Assembly: GCF_040702505.1 (NCBI RefSeq)
Contig: NZ_JBFBLC010000003.1
Location: 248,001 to 312,000, forward strand
DNA: 64,000 nucleotides
Direction of reading: 5' to 3'
DNA from: Terrabacter sp040702505
GTDB lineage: Bacteria > Actinomycetota > Actinomycetes > Actinomycetales > Dermatophilaceae
Part shown: in pieces, positions 43,647 through 53,057 of the stretch
How the letters are laid out: the number at the start of each line of letters is the position of its first letter
How positions within the stretch are numbered: the stretch's first letter is position 1
Notes under the pieces: model-generated
Database searches by the model: none
The model's input: only the letters and a program-made list of their open reading frames with translations
What the model was told of the DNA's origin: nothing
Program-made: the position numbers and the translations under genes

Positions 43647-45347
43647 ATGACGCAGACGCCTGACATCAAGCCCCGCAGCCGCGACGTCACCGACGGTCTG
43701 GAGAAGACCGCCGCGCGGGGGATGCTCCGGGCGGTCGGTCTCGGCGACGACGACTTCGCCAAGCCGCAGATCGGCGTGGCCAGCTCGTGGAACGAGATCA
43801 CCCCCTGCAACCTCTCGCTCGACCGGCTCGCCAAGGCCGTCAAGGACGGCGTGCACGCCGGCGGCGGCTACCCGCTCGAGTTCGGCACCATCTCCGTGTC
43901 CGACGGCATCTCGATGGGGCACGAGGGAATGCACTTCTCGCTCGTCTCGCGCGAGATCATCGCCGACTCCGTCGAGACCGTCATGAACGCCGAGCGCCTC
44001 GACGGCTCGGTGCTGCTGGCCGGCTGCGACAAGTCGCTGCCGGGCATGCTCATGGCGGCCGCGCGCCTCGACCTCGCCTCGGTGTTCCTCTACGCCGGCA
44101 CCATCCTGCCCGGCGTCGCCAAGCTGAGTGACGGCACGGAGAAGGAGGTCACGATCATCGACGCCTTCGAGGCGGTCGGTGCGTGCAACGCCGGCCTGAT
44201 GTCTCGCGAGGACGTCGACGCGATCGAGCGGGCCATCTGTCCTGGCGAGGGCGCCTGTGGCGGCTTCTACACCGCCAACACGATGGCCGCCGTCGCCGAG
44301 GCGATCGGCATGTCCATCCCCGGGTCGGCGGCGCCGCCGGCCACGGACCGGCGCCGCGACATGTACGCCCGCAAGTCGGGCGAGGCCGTCGTCGAGCTGC
44401 TCCGCCGCGGCATCACCGCGCGCGACATCATGACGAAGCCGGCCTTCGAGAACGCCATCGCCGTCGTCATGGCCTTCGGCGGCTCGACCAACGCCGTGCT
44501 CCACCTGCTCGCCATCGCCCACGAGGCGGACGTCGACCTCACCATCGACGACTTCCGCCGCATCGGCGCCAAGGTGCCGCACCTGGCCGACGTCAAGCCC
44601 TTCGGCAGCTTCGTCATGAAGGACATCGACCACATCGGCGGCATCCCCGTCGTCATGAAGACGCTGCTGGAAGCGGGCCTGCTCGACGGCGACTGCCTCA
44701 CCGTGACCGGGAAGACGATGGCCGAGAACCTCGAGGAGCTGAACCCGCCGCACATCGACGGCCGGGTCATCCGCGAGATGGCGACGCCGATCCACAGCAC
44801 GGGCGGCCTGACGATCCTCAAGGGCTCGCTCGCCCCGGAAGGTGCCGTCGTGAAGTCCGCCGGCTTCGACGAGTCGGTCTTCGAGGGCACCGCCCGCGTC
44901 TTCGACGGCGAGCGCGCCGCCATGGACGCCGTCGAGGACGGGTCGCTGAAGAAGAACGACGTCGTCGTCATCCGCTACGAGGGCCCCAAGGGCGGTCCCG
45001 GCATGCGCGAGATGCTCGCCGTCACCGGCGCCATCAAGGGCGCCGGGCTCGGCAAGGACGTCCTGCTGCTGACCGACGGCCGCTTCTCCGGCGGCACGAC
45101 CGGACTCTGCGTCGGCCACGTCGCGCCCGAGGCCGTCGACGAGGGGCCGATCGCGTTCGTGCGCGACGGTGACGTGATCCGCCTCGACGTCGCGAACGGC
45201 TCGCTCGACCTCCTCGTCGACGACGAGGAGATGTCGCGGCGCCGGGCCGAGGGCGTCACCCACCCGGAGCCGAAGTACACCAGCGGCGTCCTGGCCAAGT
45301 ACCGCAAGCTCGTCGGCAGCGCCAGCGGCGGAGCGGTCTGCGGCTGA
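43647..45347 (+). CDS. ilvD: Dihydroxy-acid dehydratase IlvD
   Basis: IlvD removes water from 2,3-dihydroxy acids in valine and isoleucine synthesis and carries an Fe-S cluster. The 566-residue length is typical. Cluster cysteines lie in LAGCDKSLPGMLMA (about C126) and GEGACGGFYTANTMA (about C201). FGGSTNAVLHLLAIAHEA and the C-terminal GRFSGGTTGLCVGHVAPEA with the catalytic Ser are further marks. It is transcribed alone from a leaderless promoter, apart from ilvBNC 3 kb downstream. Confidence 0.96.
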   Translation: MTQTPDIKPRSRDVTDGLEKTAARGMLRAVGLGDDDFAKPQIGVASSWNEITPCNLSLDRLAKAVKDGVHAGGGYPLEFGTISVSDGISMGHEGMHFSLVSREIIADSVETVMNAERLDGSVLLAGCDKSLPGMLMAAARLDLASVFLYAGTILPGVAKLSDGTEKEVTIIDAFEAVGACNAGLMSREDVDAIERAICPGEGACGGFYTANTMAAVAEAIGMSIPGSAAPPATDRRRDMYARKSGEAVVELLRRGITARDIMTKPAFENAIAVVMAFGGSTNAVLHLLAIAHEADVDLTIDDFRRIGAKVPHLADVKPFGSFVMKDIDHIGGIPVVMKTLLEAGLLDGDCLTVTGKTMAENLEELNPPHIDGRVIREMATPIHSTGGLTILKGSLAPEGAVVKSAGFDESVFEGTARVFDGERAAMDAVEDGSLKKNDVVVIRYEGPKGGPGMREMLAVTGAIKGAGLGKDVLLLTDGRFSGGTTGLCVGHVAPEAVDEGPIAFVRDGDVIRLDVANGSLDLLVDDEEMSRRRAEGVTHPEPKYTSGVLAKYRKLVGSASGGAVCG

Positions 45348-45375
45348 GCGCCACGAGCGCCACGAGCGCCACCGA

Positions 45376-45415
45376 GGCACACGGCATACGCCCTCGGGGT
45401 CGTATGCCGTGTGCC
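45376..45415. terminator. Bidirectional terminator built from a GGCATAC/GTATGCC pair
   Basis: A perfect 15-bp stem (GGCACACGGCATACG at 45376-45390, its complement at 45401-45415) with a 10-base loop. It separates convergent ilvD and the AraC gene. Confidence 0.85.
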
Positions 45416-45419
45416 GGGC

Positions 45420-46259
45420 TCAGCCGCCGCCGTCGCGGAAGGCGCTGGGCGTGGCTCCAGTGCGCTCGCGGAACCGGCGGATCAGGTGTCGTTCGTCGCT
45501 GAAGCCGGTGGCGGCCGCGATGTCGCGCACGCCGAGCCCGGTGTGCGCGAGCAGCTCGGTCGCGGCCTCCAGGCGTCGCGCGGCCCGGAGCGCGTAGGGG
45601 CTCACCCCGGTCTCGGCGCGGAACCGGCGCCGCCACGTCTCGTAGGCCATGCCCACCTCGGCGGCCACGGCGCGCAGGTCCAGCGTCTCACCGAGGTCCG
45701 AGCCGAGGCGGACCAGCGAGTGGTCGAGCCAGCCCATCTCGTCGGCGGGCCGGGGACGGCGGGGCGTCACGGCGTACTCGATCGCCTCGAGCAGGGTCGA
45801 GAGCAGGGCCACGGCTTCTCCGTCGCGACCCTCGACGGTGGCAGGGCGTCCGCCCTCGACGAAGCGGGCCAGGCGGTGGCTCCAGCGCGTGACCGGGAGC
45901 CCGTGGACCAGCGGACGCTCGGGGGAGAGGGCTCCCCGTCGTCGGGCCAGCTCGAAGACGGGGCCGTCGAAGACCACGAACAGCTCGTCCCAGCCTCCCC
46001 GGTCCGCGCCGTACCAGTGCGGGTGCCCGGGGTGGACGAGCACGAGCGTTCCGGGACCCATCGGCTCGTCGTGCGAGGCGTCCCGGTAGCGGCCGGTGCC
46101 GGCCGCGACGAAGGTCAGGCCCCACGTCGGGTGCCGGCGCGTCGTCCCGGCGGGGAGGCCGCTGCCGCCGTGGATGCGGCCGGCGACGAGCACCTGGCCC
46201 AGCCGCGGCACCGACGCCCCATCGACGGCTGCGTGGCCCGGTCCGGGTGCCCTGCCCAT
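45420..46259 (-). CDS. AraC-family transcriptional regulator
   Basis: A 279-residue activator type. The N-terminal cupin-like half has GTLVLVHPGHPHWYG near residue 90. The C-terminal pair of HTHs is LRAVAAEVGMAYETWRRRFRAETGVSPYALRAARRL (split) and VRDIAAATGFSDERHLIRRFRERTGATPSAFR (split). I use the ATG at 46259, with TTGGAT 6 bases upstream as a possible leaderless -10; a longer frame starts at 46310. It faces the PhyH-type dioxygenase across 126 bases and probably controls it, a common layout for AraC regulators. Confidence 0.9.
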   Translation of the reverse strand: MGRAPGPGHAAVDGASVPRLGQVLVAGRIHGGSGLPAGTTRRHPTWGLTFVAAGTGRYRDASHDEPMGPGTLVLVHPGHPHWYGADRGGWDELFVVFDGPVFELARRRGALSPERPLVHGLPVTRWSHRLARFVEGGRPATVEGRDGEAVALLSTLLEAIEYAVTPRRPRPADEMGWLDHSLVRLGSDLGETLDLRAVAAEVGMAYETWRRRFRAETGVSPYALRAARRLEAATELLAHTGLGVRDIAAATGFSDERHLIRRFRERTGATPSAFRDGGG

Positions 46260-46385
46260 GACGCGATCCAACCAGATCGTTCCCCTGCGACCACGGCGTC
46301 CGGTGTGCATGGTGACGTGTTCTGGTGGTCTGGGGCGACCGACGACGACTCCCGTCGTTCACGATCCACGGAGGCTGACCCGCCG

Positions 46386-47207
46386 ATGTCCACCGAAACG
46401 CTGCCCGAGCTCACCGCGGAGTACCCCCTCACCGATGCACAGGTGGAGTCCTACCGCACCGACGGGTTCGTGCGCCTGACCCAGGTGGCGAGCGCGCGGG
46501 AGGTGGCAGCCTTCCGGCCCAGGATCGCTGCGGCGGTCGAGCGGCTCAGCACGGAGTCACGACCGCTGGCCGAGCGCGACAGCTACGGCATGGCGTTCCT
46601 GCAGGTGATGAACCTCTGGCGGCACGACCCCGACGTCGCCCGCTTCGTGATGGGCTCCCGCTTCGCCGGCGTCGCTGCGCACCTGCTCGGGGTCCCGAGG
46701 GTGCGGCTCTACCACGACCAGGCGCTCTTCAAGGAGCCCGGCGGCGGCTACACGCCGTGGCACCAGGACGCGATGTACTGGCCGCTCGACGGCTCCCGGT
46801 GCCTGACGATGTGGATGCCGCTCGTGGACATCACCCCGGACCACGGCGGCCTCGCCTTCGCCACCGGCAGCCACGTCGACGGGCCTTTGAGCGACATCGG
46901 GATCTCGGACGCCTCCGAGGAGCACTTCGACCGGCTGCTGCCGGCGCGTGGTCTGCTCGTCGACGAGCCCGTGTCCATGCGTGCCGGCGACGCGTCGTTC
47001 CACTCCGGGTGGACCGTGCACAAGGCGCTCGGCAACACCTCCCGGCAGATGCGCGAGGTGATGACGGTGATCTGGTTCGCCGACGGCCTGCCGGTGCTCG
47101 AGCCGGCCAACCCGGCCCAGGCCAACGACCTCGCGAGCTGGCTCCCGGGCCTGGCGCCCGGCGACCTGGCCGCGTCGCCCACGAACCCGGTGCTGGGCGC
47201 GGACTGA
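46386..47207 (+). CDS. PhyH-family Fe(II)/2-oxoglutarate dioxygenase
   Basis: A 273-residue oxygenase. The iron-binding HxD is in PWHQDAMYWPLDG (about residues 126-128); the distal His is in FHSGWTVHKALGNTS (near residue 212) and the 2-oxoglutarate Arg in SRQMREVMTV. The opening TDAQVESYRTDGFVRL is typical of PhyH proteins. GGAGG precedes the ATG at 46386. Substrate is unknown. A divergent AraC gene suggests induction by a small molecule. Confidence 0.9.
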   Translation: MSTETLPELTAEYPLTDAQVESYRTDGFVRLTQVASAREVAAFRPRIAAAVERLSTESRPLAERDSYGMAFLQVMNLWRHDPDVARFVMGSRFAGVAAHLLGVPRVRLYHDQALFKEPGGGYTPWHQDAMYWPLDGSRCLTMWMPLVDITPDHGGLAFATGSHVDGPLSDIGISDASEEHFDRLLPARGLLVDEPVSMRAGDASFHSGWTVHKALGNTSRQMREVMTVIWFADGLPVLEPANPAQANDLASWLPGLAPGDLAASPTNPVLGAD

Positions 47208-47220
47208 GCGCCGGCGGGCG

Positions 47221-48183
47221 TCACGGGGCGGGTGTCACCTCAGCGGCCCAGTGCCGCCAGACGGAGGTCACCTGCATGCCCACCTTCTCGTAGAGGCCGA
47301 GGGCGCCGGTGCGCGAGTCGGTGGACAGCTCCGAGCGCTCCCCGCCGTGCGCCCGCCCGACCTCGAAGGCGTCGACGAGCAGGGCCCGGGCCAGCCCCCG
47401 GTTGCGTTCGTCGCGACGGACGGCCAGCTTGTCGACGTAGGCGCAGCCGTCCGAGACGATCACGAAGGCCATGCCGACGACCCGGTCTTCGCGGTCGACC
47501 ATGAGGCGCAGCTGCCAGGGCTCGAAGCCCGGGCGCCGCGACACGGTCGCCGCCCACTCCTCGAAGGTCGCGCGTTCGCGCTCGGACCACTCCAGGAAGG
47601 CGTCCTCGTTGACGACCCACGCGGCGCGGAGGTCCGCGTCGTCACGCGGCTGGCGGACGGCGTACCCGTCCGGGATCGGTTGGGCCGTGATCGCCGTCCC
47701 GGCCGGCATCTCGAGGACCCACGAGGTCCACAGTGCCCGGTAGCCGAGACCGCGGAGCAGCCGCTCGCCCGACGAGTCCCCGGGGACGGGCTGCCCCACG
47801 AGGGTGGAGCCGTCGCGGGCGGCGACCCGGCGGGTCCAGGCGGACAGCGCGGTTCCGAGACCGCGTCCGCGGTAGGCGGGGTCGACCGAGGCGTCGGCCC
47901 AGCGACCCTTGTAGACCTCTGCGTATGCGATCAGCCGGTCCTCGTCGAGCACGCCGACCGAGTGCGTGGCCACGTCGAAGGCCGGTCGCTGCCAGTCGCC
48001 GACGATGTCGGCCTCCTCGATGAGGACGGTCCCGACGTCGTGCTGCTCGCACCTGGCGATGAGAGCCGCGACCGCCGCCGCGTCGGCCGGCGTGAGAGGT
48101 CCGGTCGCCAGGCTGCCGATGCCGTCGGGCAGCTCGAGCGCCACCGGAGCCGGGGTCGAGGAGGGGGGCGCGGTCGCAGTCAT
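47221..48183 (-). CDS. Tandem GNAT acetyltransferase
   Basis: A 320-residue protein with two GNAT domains. The first has SVDPAYRGRGLGTALSAWTRRVA near residue 100, the second VRRDERNRGLARALLVDAFEVGR near residue 270 and the tail GALGLYEKVGMQV. Both acetyl-CoA loops look intact, unlike many tandem GNATs where one half decays. The ATG at 48183 is 6 bases after GACACT, a possible leaderless -10. It is convergent with the dioxygenase (13-base gap). Substrate unknown. Confidence 0.88.
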   Translation of the reverse strand: MTATAPPSSTPAPVALELPDGIGSLATGPLTPADAAAVAALIARCEQHDVGTVLIEEADIVGDWQRPAFDVATHSVGVLDEDRLIAYAEVYKGRWADASVDPAYRGRGLGTALSAWTRRVAARDGSTLVGQPVPGDSSGERLLRGLGYRALWTSWVLEMPAGTAITAQPIPDGYAVRQPRDDADLRAAWVVNEDAFLEWSERERATFEEWAATVSRRPGFEPWQLRLMVDREDRVVGMAFVIVSDGCAYVDKLAVRRDERNRGLARALLVDAFEVGRAHGGERSELSTDSRTGALGLYEKVGMQVTSVWRHWAAEVTPAP

Positions 48184-48297
48184 GTCGGCAGTGTCCCGAG
48201 GCCGTGTCGGACGGACAACCGACTTTCGGCGCCCGAGCCAGGGCGCGACAGAAAGTGAGATGGCCGTGCCACATGATGAGACGGCCGAGATGGTCGA

Positions 48298-48326
48298 TTG
48301 ACACTGCAAGGGGTTGGTAGCACGGT
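48298..48326 (+). promoter_or_regulatory. Promoter of the ilvBNC operon
   Basis: A consensus TTGACA (48298-48303), 17 bases, then CACGGT (48321-48326). The predicted transcription start, near 48333, is the first base of the leader peptide. Confidence 0.7.
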
Positions 48327-48332
48327 TGTCAC

Positions 48333-48359
48333 GTGGCCCGAATCCTCGTACTTCCCTAG
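48333..48359 (+). CDS. ilvBNC leader peptide MARILVLP
   Basis: GTG GCC CGA ATC CTC GTA CTT CCC TAG encodes eight residues with Ile-Leu-Val-Leu in a row. GTA and CTT are rare codons in this genome. It begins at the predicted transcription start and ends at the foot of the first hairpin. Ile/Leu/Val leader peptides before ilvB are known in actinobacteria (Streptomyces and Corynebacterium type). Starvation for any of these amino acids would stall the ribosome here. Confidence 0.8.
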   Translation: MARILVLP

Positions 48360-48425
48360 CGCGCCGACCAGTTCGAACGGTCAGCGCGCTCCCTTCCGTC
48401 CCCCACGGGACCGAAGGGTTTTTTT
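48358..48425 (+). terminator. Transcription attenuator of ilvBNC
   Basis: First hairpin: 48358-48369 with 48379-48390 (11 of 12 pairs, 9-base loop). Directly after it, the terminator: 48391-48402 with 48407-48418 (11 of 12 pairs, CCAC loop) and T at 48419-48425. The adjoining arms allow a switch between structures. It is the only T-rich terminator of this strength I saw in the window. Confidence 0.82.
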
Positions 48426-48483
48426 GTGGGTGGATTCGGTCCGGACAGCACGACGACCACGTGCTCGAGACAAGGAAGAGAGC

Positions 48484-50352
48484 ATGAGCGACACGACGAA
48501 GCAGGCACCCTCGCCCGCCGATGTGGCCTCCCTGGCCCGTCCCCGACCTGCAGTGGACAAGCCGGCACGGCCGGCGGTCGCCGTCACCCCGGCGCGCGAG
48601 GTCACGGGGGCGCAGTCGCTCGTACTCTCCCTGGAGGCCATCGGCTGCGACACCGTCTTCGGCATCCCGGGTGGTGCGATCCTGCCGGCCTACGACCCGA
48701 TGCTCGACTCCAAGAAGGTCCGCCACATCCTCGTGCGCCACGAGCAGGGCGCCGGCCACGCCGCCGAGGGCTACGCCTCGGCGACCGGCAAGGTGGGCGT
48801 CTGCATGGCGACCTCCGGGCCCGGCGCGACGAACCTCGTGACCCCGCTCGCCGACGCCCACATGGACTCGGTGCCCGTGGTGGCCATCACCGGACAGGTG
48901 GCCAGCGGCGCCATCGGCACGGACGCCTTCCAGGAGGCCGACATCCGCGGCATCACGATGCCGATCACCAAGCACAACTACCTCGTCACCGACCCGGCCA
49001 AGATCCCGCAGGCGATCGCCGAGGCGTTCCACGTCGCCAGCACCGGGCGCCCCGGCCCGGTGCTCGTCGACATCAGCAAGGACGCCCTGCAGGCGACGAC
49101 GACCTTCAGCTGGCCCCCGCCGATCGACCTGCCCGGCTATCGTCCGGTCACGCGCCCGCACGGCAAGCAGATCCGCGAGGCCTCGCGGCTCATGGCGGCG
49201 GCGAAGCGGCCCGTTCTCTACGTCGGCGGCGGCGTCGTCCGCGCCAAGGCGAGCGAGGCGCTGCGGCGACTCGTCGAGCTGACCGGCATCCCCGTCGTCA
49301 CCACCTTGATGGCCCGCGGCACCGTGCCCGACAGCGAGCCGCTCAACCTCGGCATGCCCGGCATGCACGGCACGGTCGCCGCAGTCACGGGCCTGCAGAA
49401 GTCGGACCTCATCATCGCCCTCGGCGCCCGCTTCGACGACCGCGTCACCGGGCAGCTGTCGACGTTCGCCCCGGACGCCAAGGTGATCCACGCCGACATC
49501 GACCCGGCCGAGATCTCCAAGAACCGCATCGCCGACGTGCCGATCGTCGGTGACGTGGGCGAGGTCATCAAGGACCTCATCGAGCAGGTGGCGCTCGACC
49601 GCGCCGAGGCCGACGGTGACGCCGAGGGCACGTGGGACTACGACGCCTGGCGCGAGCGGGTGGCCGAGTGGAAGCGCACCTTCCCGCTCGGCTACACCGA
49701 CAGCGAGGACGGCACCCTCTCGCCGCAGTACGTCATCGAGCGCATCGGCGCGCTCTCCGGACCCGACGCGACCTACGTGGCGGGCGTCGGCCAGCACCAG
49801 ATGTGGGCGGCGCAGTTCGTGCAGTACGAACGTCCCAACGCGTGGCTCAACTCCGGCGGCCTCGGGACGATGGGCTACTCCGTCCCGGCAGCCATGGGCG
49901 CCAAGGTCGCCGAGCCGGAGCGCAACGTCTGGGCGATCGACGGTGACGGCTGCTTCCAGATGACCAACCAGGAGCTCGCGACCTGCGTCATCAACAACAT
50001 CCCGATCAAGGTCGCCGTCATCAACAACAGCTCGCTCGGCATGGTCCGTCAGTGGCAGACGCTTTTCTACGACGAGCGCTACTCCAACACCAACCTGCAG
50101 CCGCTCGAGCAGCGCGTGCCGGACTTCGTCAAGCTCGCCGACGCCTACGGCTGCCTGGGCCTGCGCGCCGAGACGCCCAAGGAGGTCGACGCGGCCATCA
50201 AGCTGGCCCTCGAGACCAACGACCGCCCGGTCGTCATCGACTTCATCGTCCACCGTGACGCGATGGTGTGGCCGATGGTGCCGGCGGGCGTCAGCAACGA
50301 CATGATCCAGGCCGCACGCCACGAGGCGCCGGTCTGGGAGCGGGAGGACTGA
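48484..50352 (+). CDS. ilvB: Acetolactate synthase large subunit
   Basis: IlvB condenses pyruvate with pyruvate or 2-oxobutyrate, the first common step to Val, Leu and Ile, using thiamine diphosphate and FAD. The 622-residue protein has about 40 Pro/Ala-rich residues first, then the TPP glutamate in RHEQGAGHAAEGYASATGKVG (split; near residue 88) and the Mg-TPP motif GDGCFQMTNQELATC with VINN about 30 residues on (near 490-520). AAGGAAGAG precedes the ATG at 48484. It is controlled by the attenuator upstream. ilvN begins 2 bases after its stop. Confidence 0.97.
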   Translation: MSDTTKQAPSPADVASLARPRPAVDKPARPAVAVTPAREVTGAQSLVLSLEAIGCDTVFGIPGGAILPAYDPMLDSKKVRHILVRHEQGAGHAAEGYASATGKVGVCMATSGPGATNLVTPLADAHMDSVPVVAITGQVASGAIGTDAFQEADIRGITMPITKHNYLVTDPAKIPQAIAEAFHVASTGRPGPVLVDISKDALQATTTFSWPPPIDLPGYRPVTRPHGKQIREASRLMAAAKRPVLYVGGGVVRAKASEALRRLVELTGIPVVTTLMARGTVPDSEPLNLGMPGMHGTVAAVTGLQKSDLIIALGARFDDRVTGQLSTFAPDAKVIHADIDPAEISKNRIADVPIVGDVGEVIKDLIEQVALDRAEADGDAEGTWDYDAWRERVAEWKRTFPLGYTDSEDGTLSPQYVIERIGALSGPDATYVAGVGQHQMWAAQFVQYERPNAWLNSGGLGTMGYSVPAAMGAKVAEPERNVWAIDGDGCFQMTNQELATCVINNIPIKVAVINNSSLGMVRQWQTLFYDERYSNTNLQPLEQRVPDFVKLADAYGCLGLRAETPKEVDAAIKLALETNDRPVVIDFIVHRDAMVWPMVPAGVSNDMIQAARHEAPVWERED

Positions 50353-50354
50353 GC

Positions 50355-50867
50355 ATGAGCAAGCACACCCTGTCGGTGCTCGTCGAGGACAAGCCCGGCG
50401 TCCTGACCCGCGTCGCGGCGCTCTTCTCGCGACGGGGCTTCAACATCGACTCGCTCGCGGTGGGCCCCACCGAGCTCGCCGACATCTCGCGCATCACCGT
50501 CGTCGTCGAGGTCGAGGGCGCGGCCCTCGAGCAGGTGACCAAGCAGCTCAACAAGCTCATCGAGGTGCTCAAGGTCGTCGAGCTCGACGCGCACGCCTCG
50601 GTGCAGCGCGAGATCCTGCTCGTCAAGGTCCGCGCCGACCCGGCCACGCGCAGCCAGGTGGTGGACACCATCTCGCTCTTCAAGGCCAAGGTCGTCGACG
50701 TCACGACCGATGCCGTCGTCATCGAGGCCACCGGCACCTCCGAGAAGCTGCGCGCGCTGCTCGACGTCCTCGAGCCGTTCGGCATCCGCGAGCTCGTCCA
50801 GTCGGGCATGGTCGCCCTCGGCCGCGGCTCCCGCTCGATCACCGACCGCAGCCTGCGCAGCGCCTGA
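50355..50867 (+). CDS. ilvN: Acetolactate synthase small (regulatory) subunit
   Basis: IlvN (170 residues) activates IlvB and gives feedback inhibition by valine. The N-terminal ACT domain is HTLSVLVEDKPGVLTRVAALFSRRGFNIDSLAVGP (split), residues 4-38 and on. The C-terminal ALS_ss_C-type part contains LVKVRADPATRSQVVDTISLFKAKVVDVTTD (split). It is directly behind ilvB and is translated with it. The gap to ilvC is 116 bases and holds a hairpin. Confidence 0.96.
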   Translation: MSKHTLSVLVEDKPGVLTRVAALFSRRGFNIDSLAVGPTELADISRITVVVEVEGAALEQVTKQLNKLIEVLKVVELDAHASVQREILLVKVRADPATRSQVVDTISLFKAKVVDVTTDAVVIEATGTSEKLRALLDVLEPFGIRELVQSGMVALGRGSRSITDRSLRSA

Positions 50868-50891
50868 CCCACCCCGCGTCCACCAGAGGGG

Positions 50892-50922
50892 GTATGCCGT
50901 CCGGCCCGGCCACACGGCATAC
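50892..50922 (+). other. Inverted GTATGCC/GGCATAC pair between ilvN and ilvC
   Basis: A 9-bp stem pairs 50892-50900 with 50914-50922. It sits within the operon and lacks a T run. Confidence 0.7.
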
Positions 50923-50983
50923 GACCTCGGGTGCCGCACCCGCACAGACCAACCGCACACCGCAACCGAAGGAGAAGGCCACC

Positions 50984-52012
<1,029 letters not shown>

Positions 52013-52028
52013 GCCGGACCGACGCCGC

Positions 52029-52065
52029 AGCGGCCGGTGCCCCGTTCGTGGGGGCGCCGGCCGCT
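52029..52065 (+). terminator. Terminator after ilvC
   Basis: A 15-bp stem with one G-U pair (52029-52043 with 52051-52065) and a 7-base loop. Confidence 0.8.
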
Positions 52066-52085
52066 GGCGTGTGCGGTCGTTGCGT

Positions 52086-52850
52086 TCAGCGGCCGGTGAG
52101 CCGCGGCGGCTGGCTCGAGAGCCACGCGGCGAAGGTCCGGCCGGCGACGTCGGCGGTGCCCGGCGCGGGGACGGTGCGGCTCTCCGAGAAGGCGTGCAGC
52201 AGCCGCCCCACCGGCGGCAGGCGCACGACCCGCGGCGCCGAGGCTCCCCGGTGCGCGCGCACGAGCCGCGCCAGGTCCGCCAGGGGCAGCACCTCGGGAC
52301 CCGCGAGGTCCCGGGCGCGTGCGTATGCCGTGGGCCGCGGTCCCGTTGCCAGCTCGGCCAGCCGCGTGGCCACGGCGTCGGTGTCGACGGGCTGGAGCGC
52401 CATGTCGCCGACGGTGAAGGCCAGCGGGCCCTTCGTCAGAGTCCTCGCGAAGTACGCCGCGAGAGAGTGGAACTGGGTCGCGCGCAGGACGGTGGCCGGC
52501 CCACCGGCGTCCGCTATGCCCTGCTCGGCGCGCAGCTTGCGGCGGTAGTAGGCCATCGGGAAGTCGTCGATGCCGACGATGGAGATGTGCACCAGGTGCA
52601 CGCCCCGGGCCGCGGCGGCGTCGGCGAGACGCCTCGTCCCGTAGACCGTGACGGTGTCCTTCTGCGACGGGTCGTCGGCGCAGTGCACCACGGCCTCGGC
52701 CCCGGCGAGTGCGGCCTCGAGCCCCGTGCCCGTCGTGAGGTCGAGCCCGGTCCGGCGGCTGGCCGGGACGGCGTCGTGCCCCTGGGACCGGAGCTCGCGC
52801 ACGACACGCGAGCCCAGGTCGCCGCTTCCACCGGTCACCACGATGCGCAT
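52086..52850 (-). CDS. NmrA-like NAD(P)-binding protein (atypical SDR)
   Basis: A 254-residue Rossmann protein. The glycine motif is MRIVVTGGSGDLGSRVVRELRSQGH (split) at the very N-terminus, and YYRRKLRAEQGI carries the SDR-type YxxxK. This layout matches NmrA/YwnB-like proteins that act as oxidoreductases or redox sensors. AGGGGCGAG lies before the ATG at 52850. It is convergent with ilvC and divergent from serA. No specific substrate is indicated. Confidence 0.85.
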   Translation of the reverse strand: MRIVVTGGSGDLGSRVVRELRSQGHDAVPASRRTGLDLTTGTGLEAALAGAEAVVHCADDPSQKDTVTVYGTRRLADAAAARGVHLVHISIVGIDDFPMAYYRRKLRAEQGIADAGGPATVLRATQFHSLAAYFARTLTKGPLAFTVGDMALQPVDTDAVATRLAELATGPRPTAYARARDLAGPEVLPLADLARLVRAHRGASAPRVVRLPPVGRLLHAFSESRTVPAPGTADVAGRTFAAWLSSQPPRLTGR

Positions 52851-52971
52851 GGCCACAGACTCGCCCCTGCGCCCGGTCGGCGCAACGACCGCAGGCCAGT
52901 CCGTGAAAGGAGCCCCTGCACCCGGTGCGTGACCGTGCTCGCGCACGGGTGCCTCGTGCAGGGCCAGCCCC

Positions 52972-52977
52972 TAGACT
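52972..52977 (+). promoter_or_regulatory. -10 box of serA
   Basis: TAGACT, about 80 bases before the serA start, leaving a leader with G/C-rich inverted GCCGGC copies. Confidence 0.4.
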
Positions 52978-53057
52978 CGCGGGGCGGCACAGCGCGGTGT
53001 CCCAGACGGCCGGCGCCCGACGTGCGTGCGGCCGGCACCCGTCCGGAAGGAAACGCA

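Noticed and set aside
45346..45372. Short direct repeat GAGCCGCCAC-like tract after ilvD
   Set aside because: Three copies of a 9-base unit are visible, but they are low-complexity and adjacent to the terminator; no function is evident.
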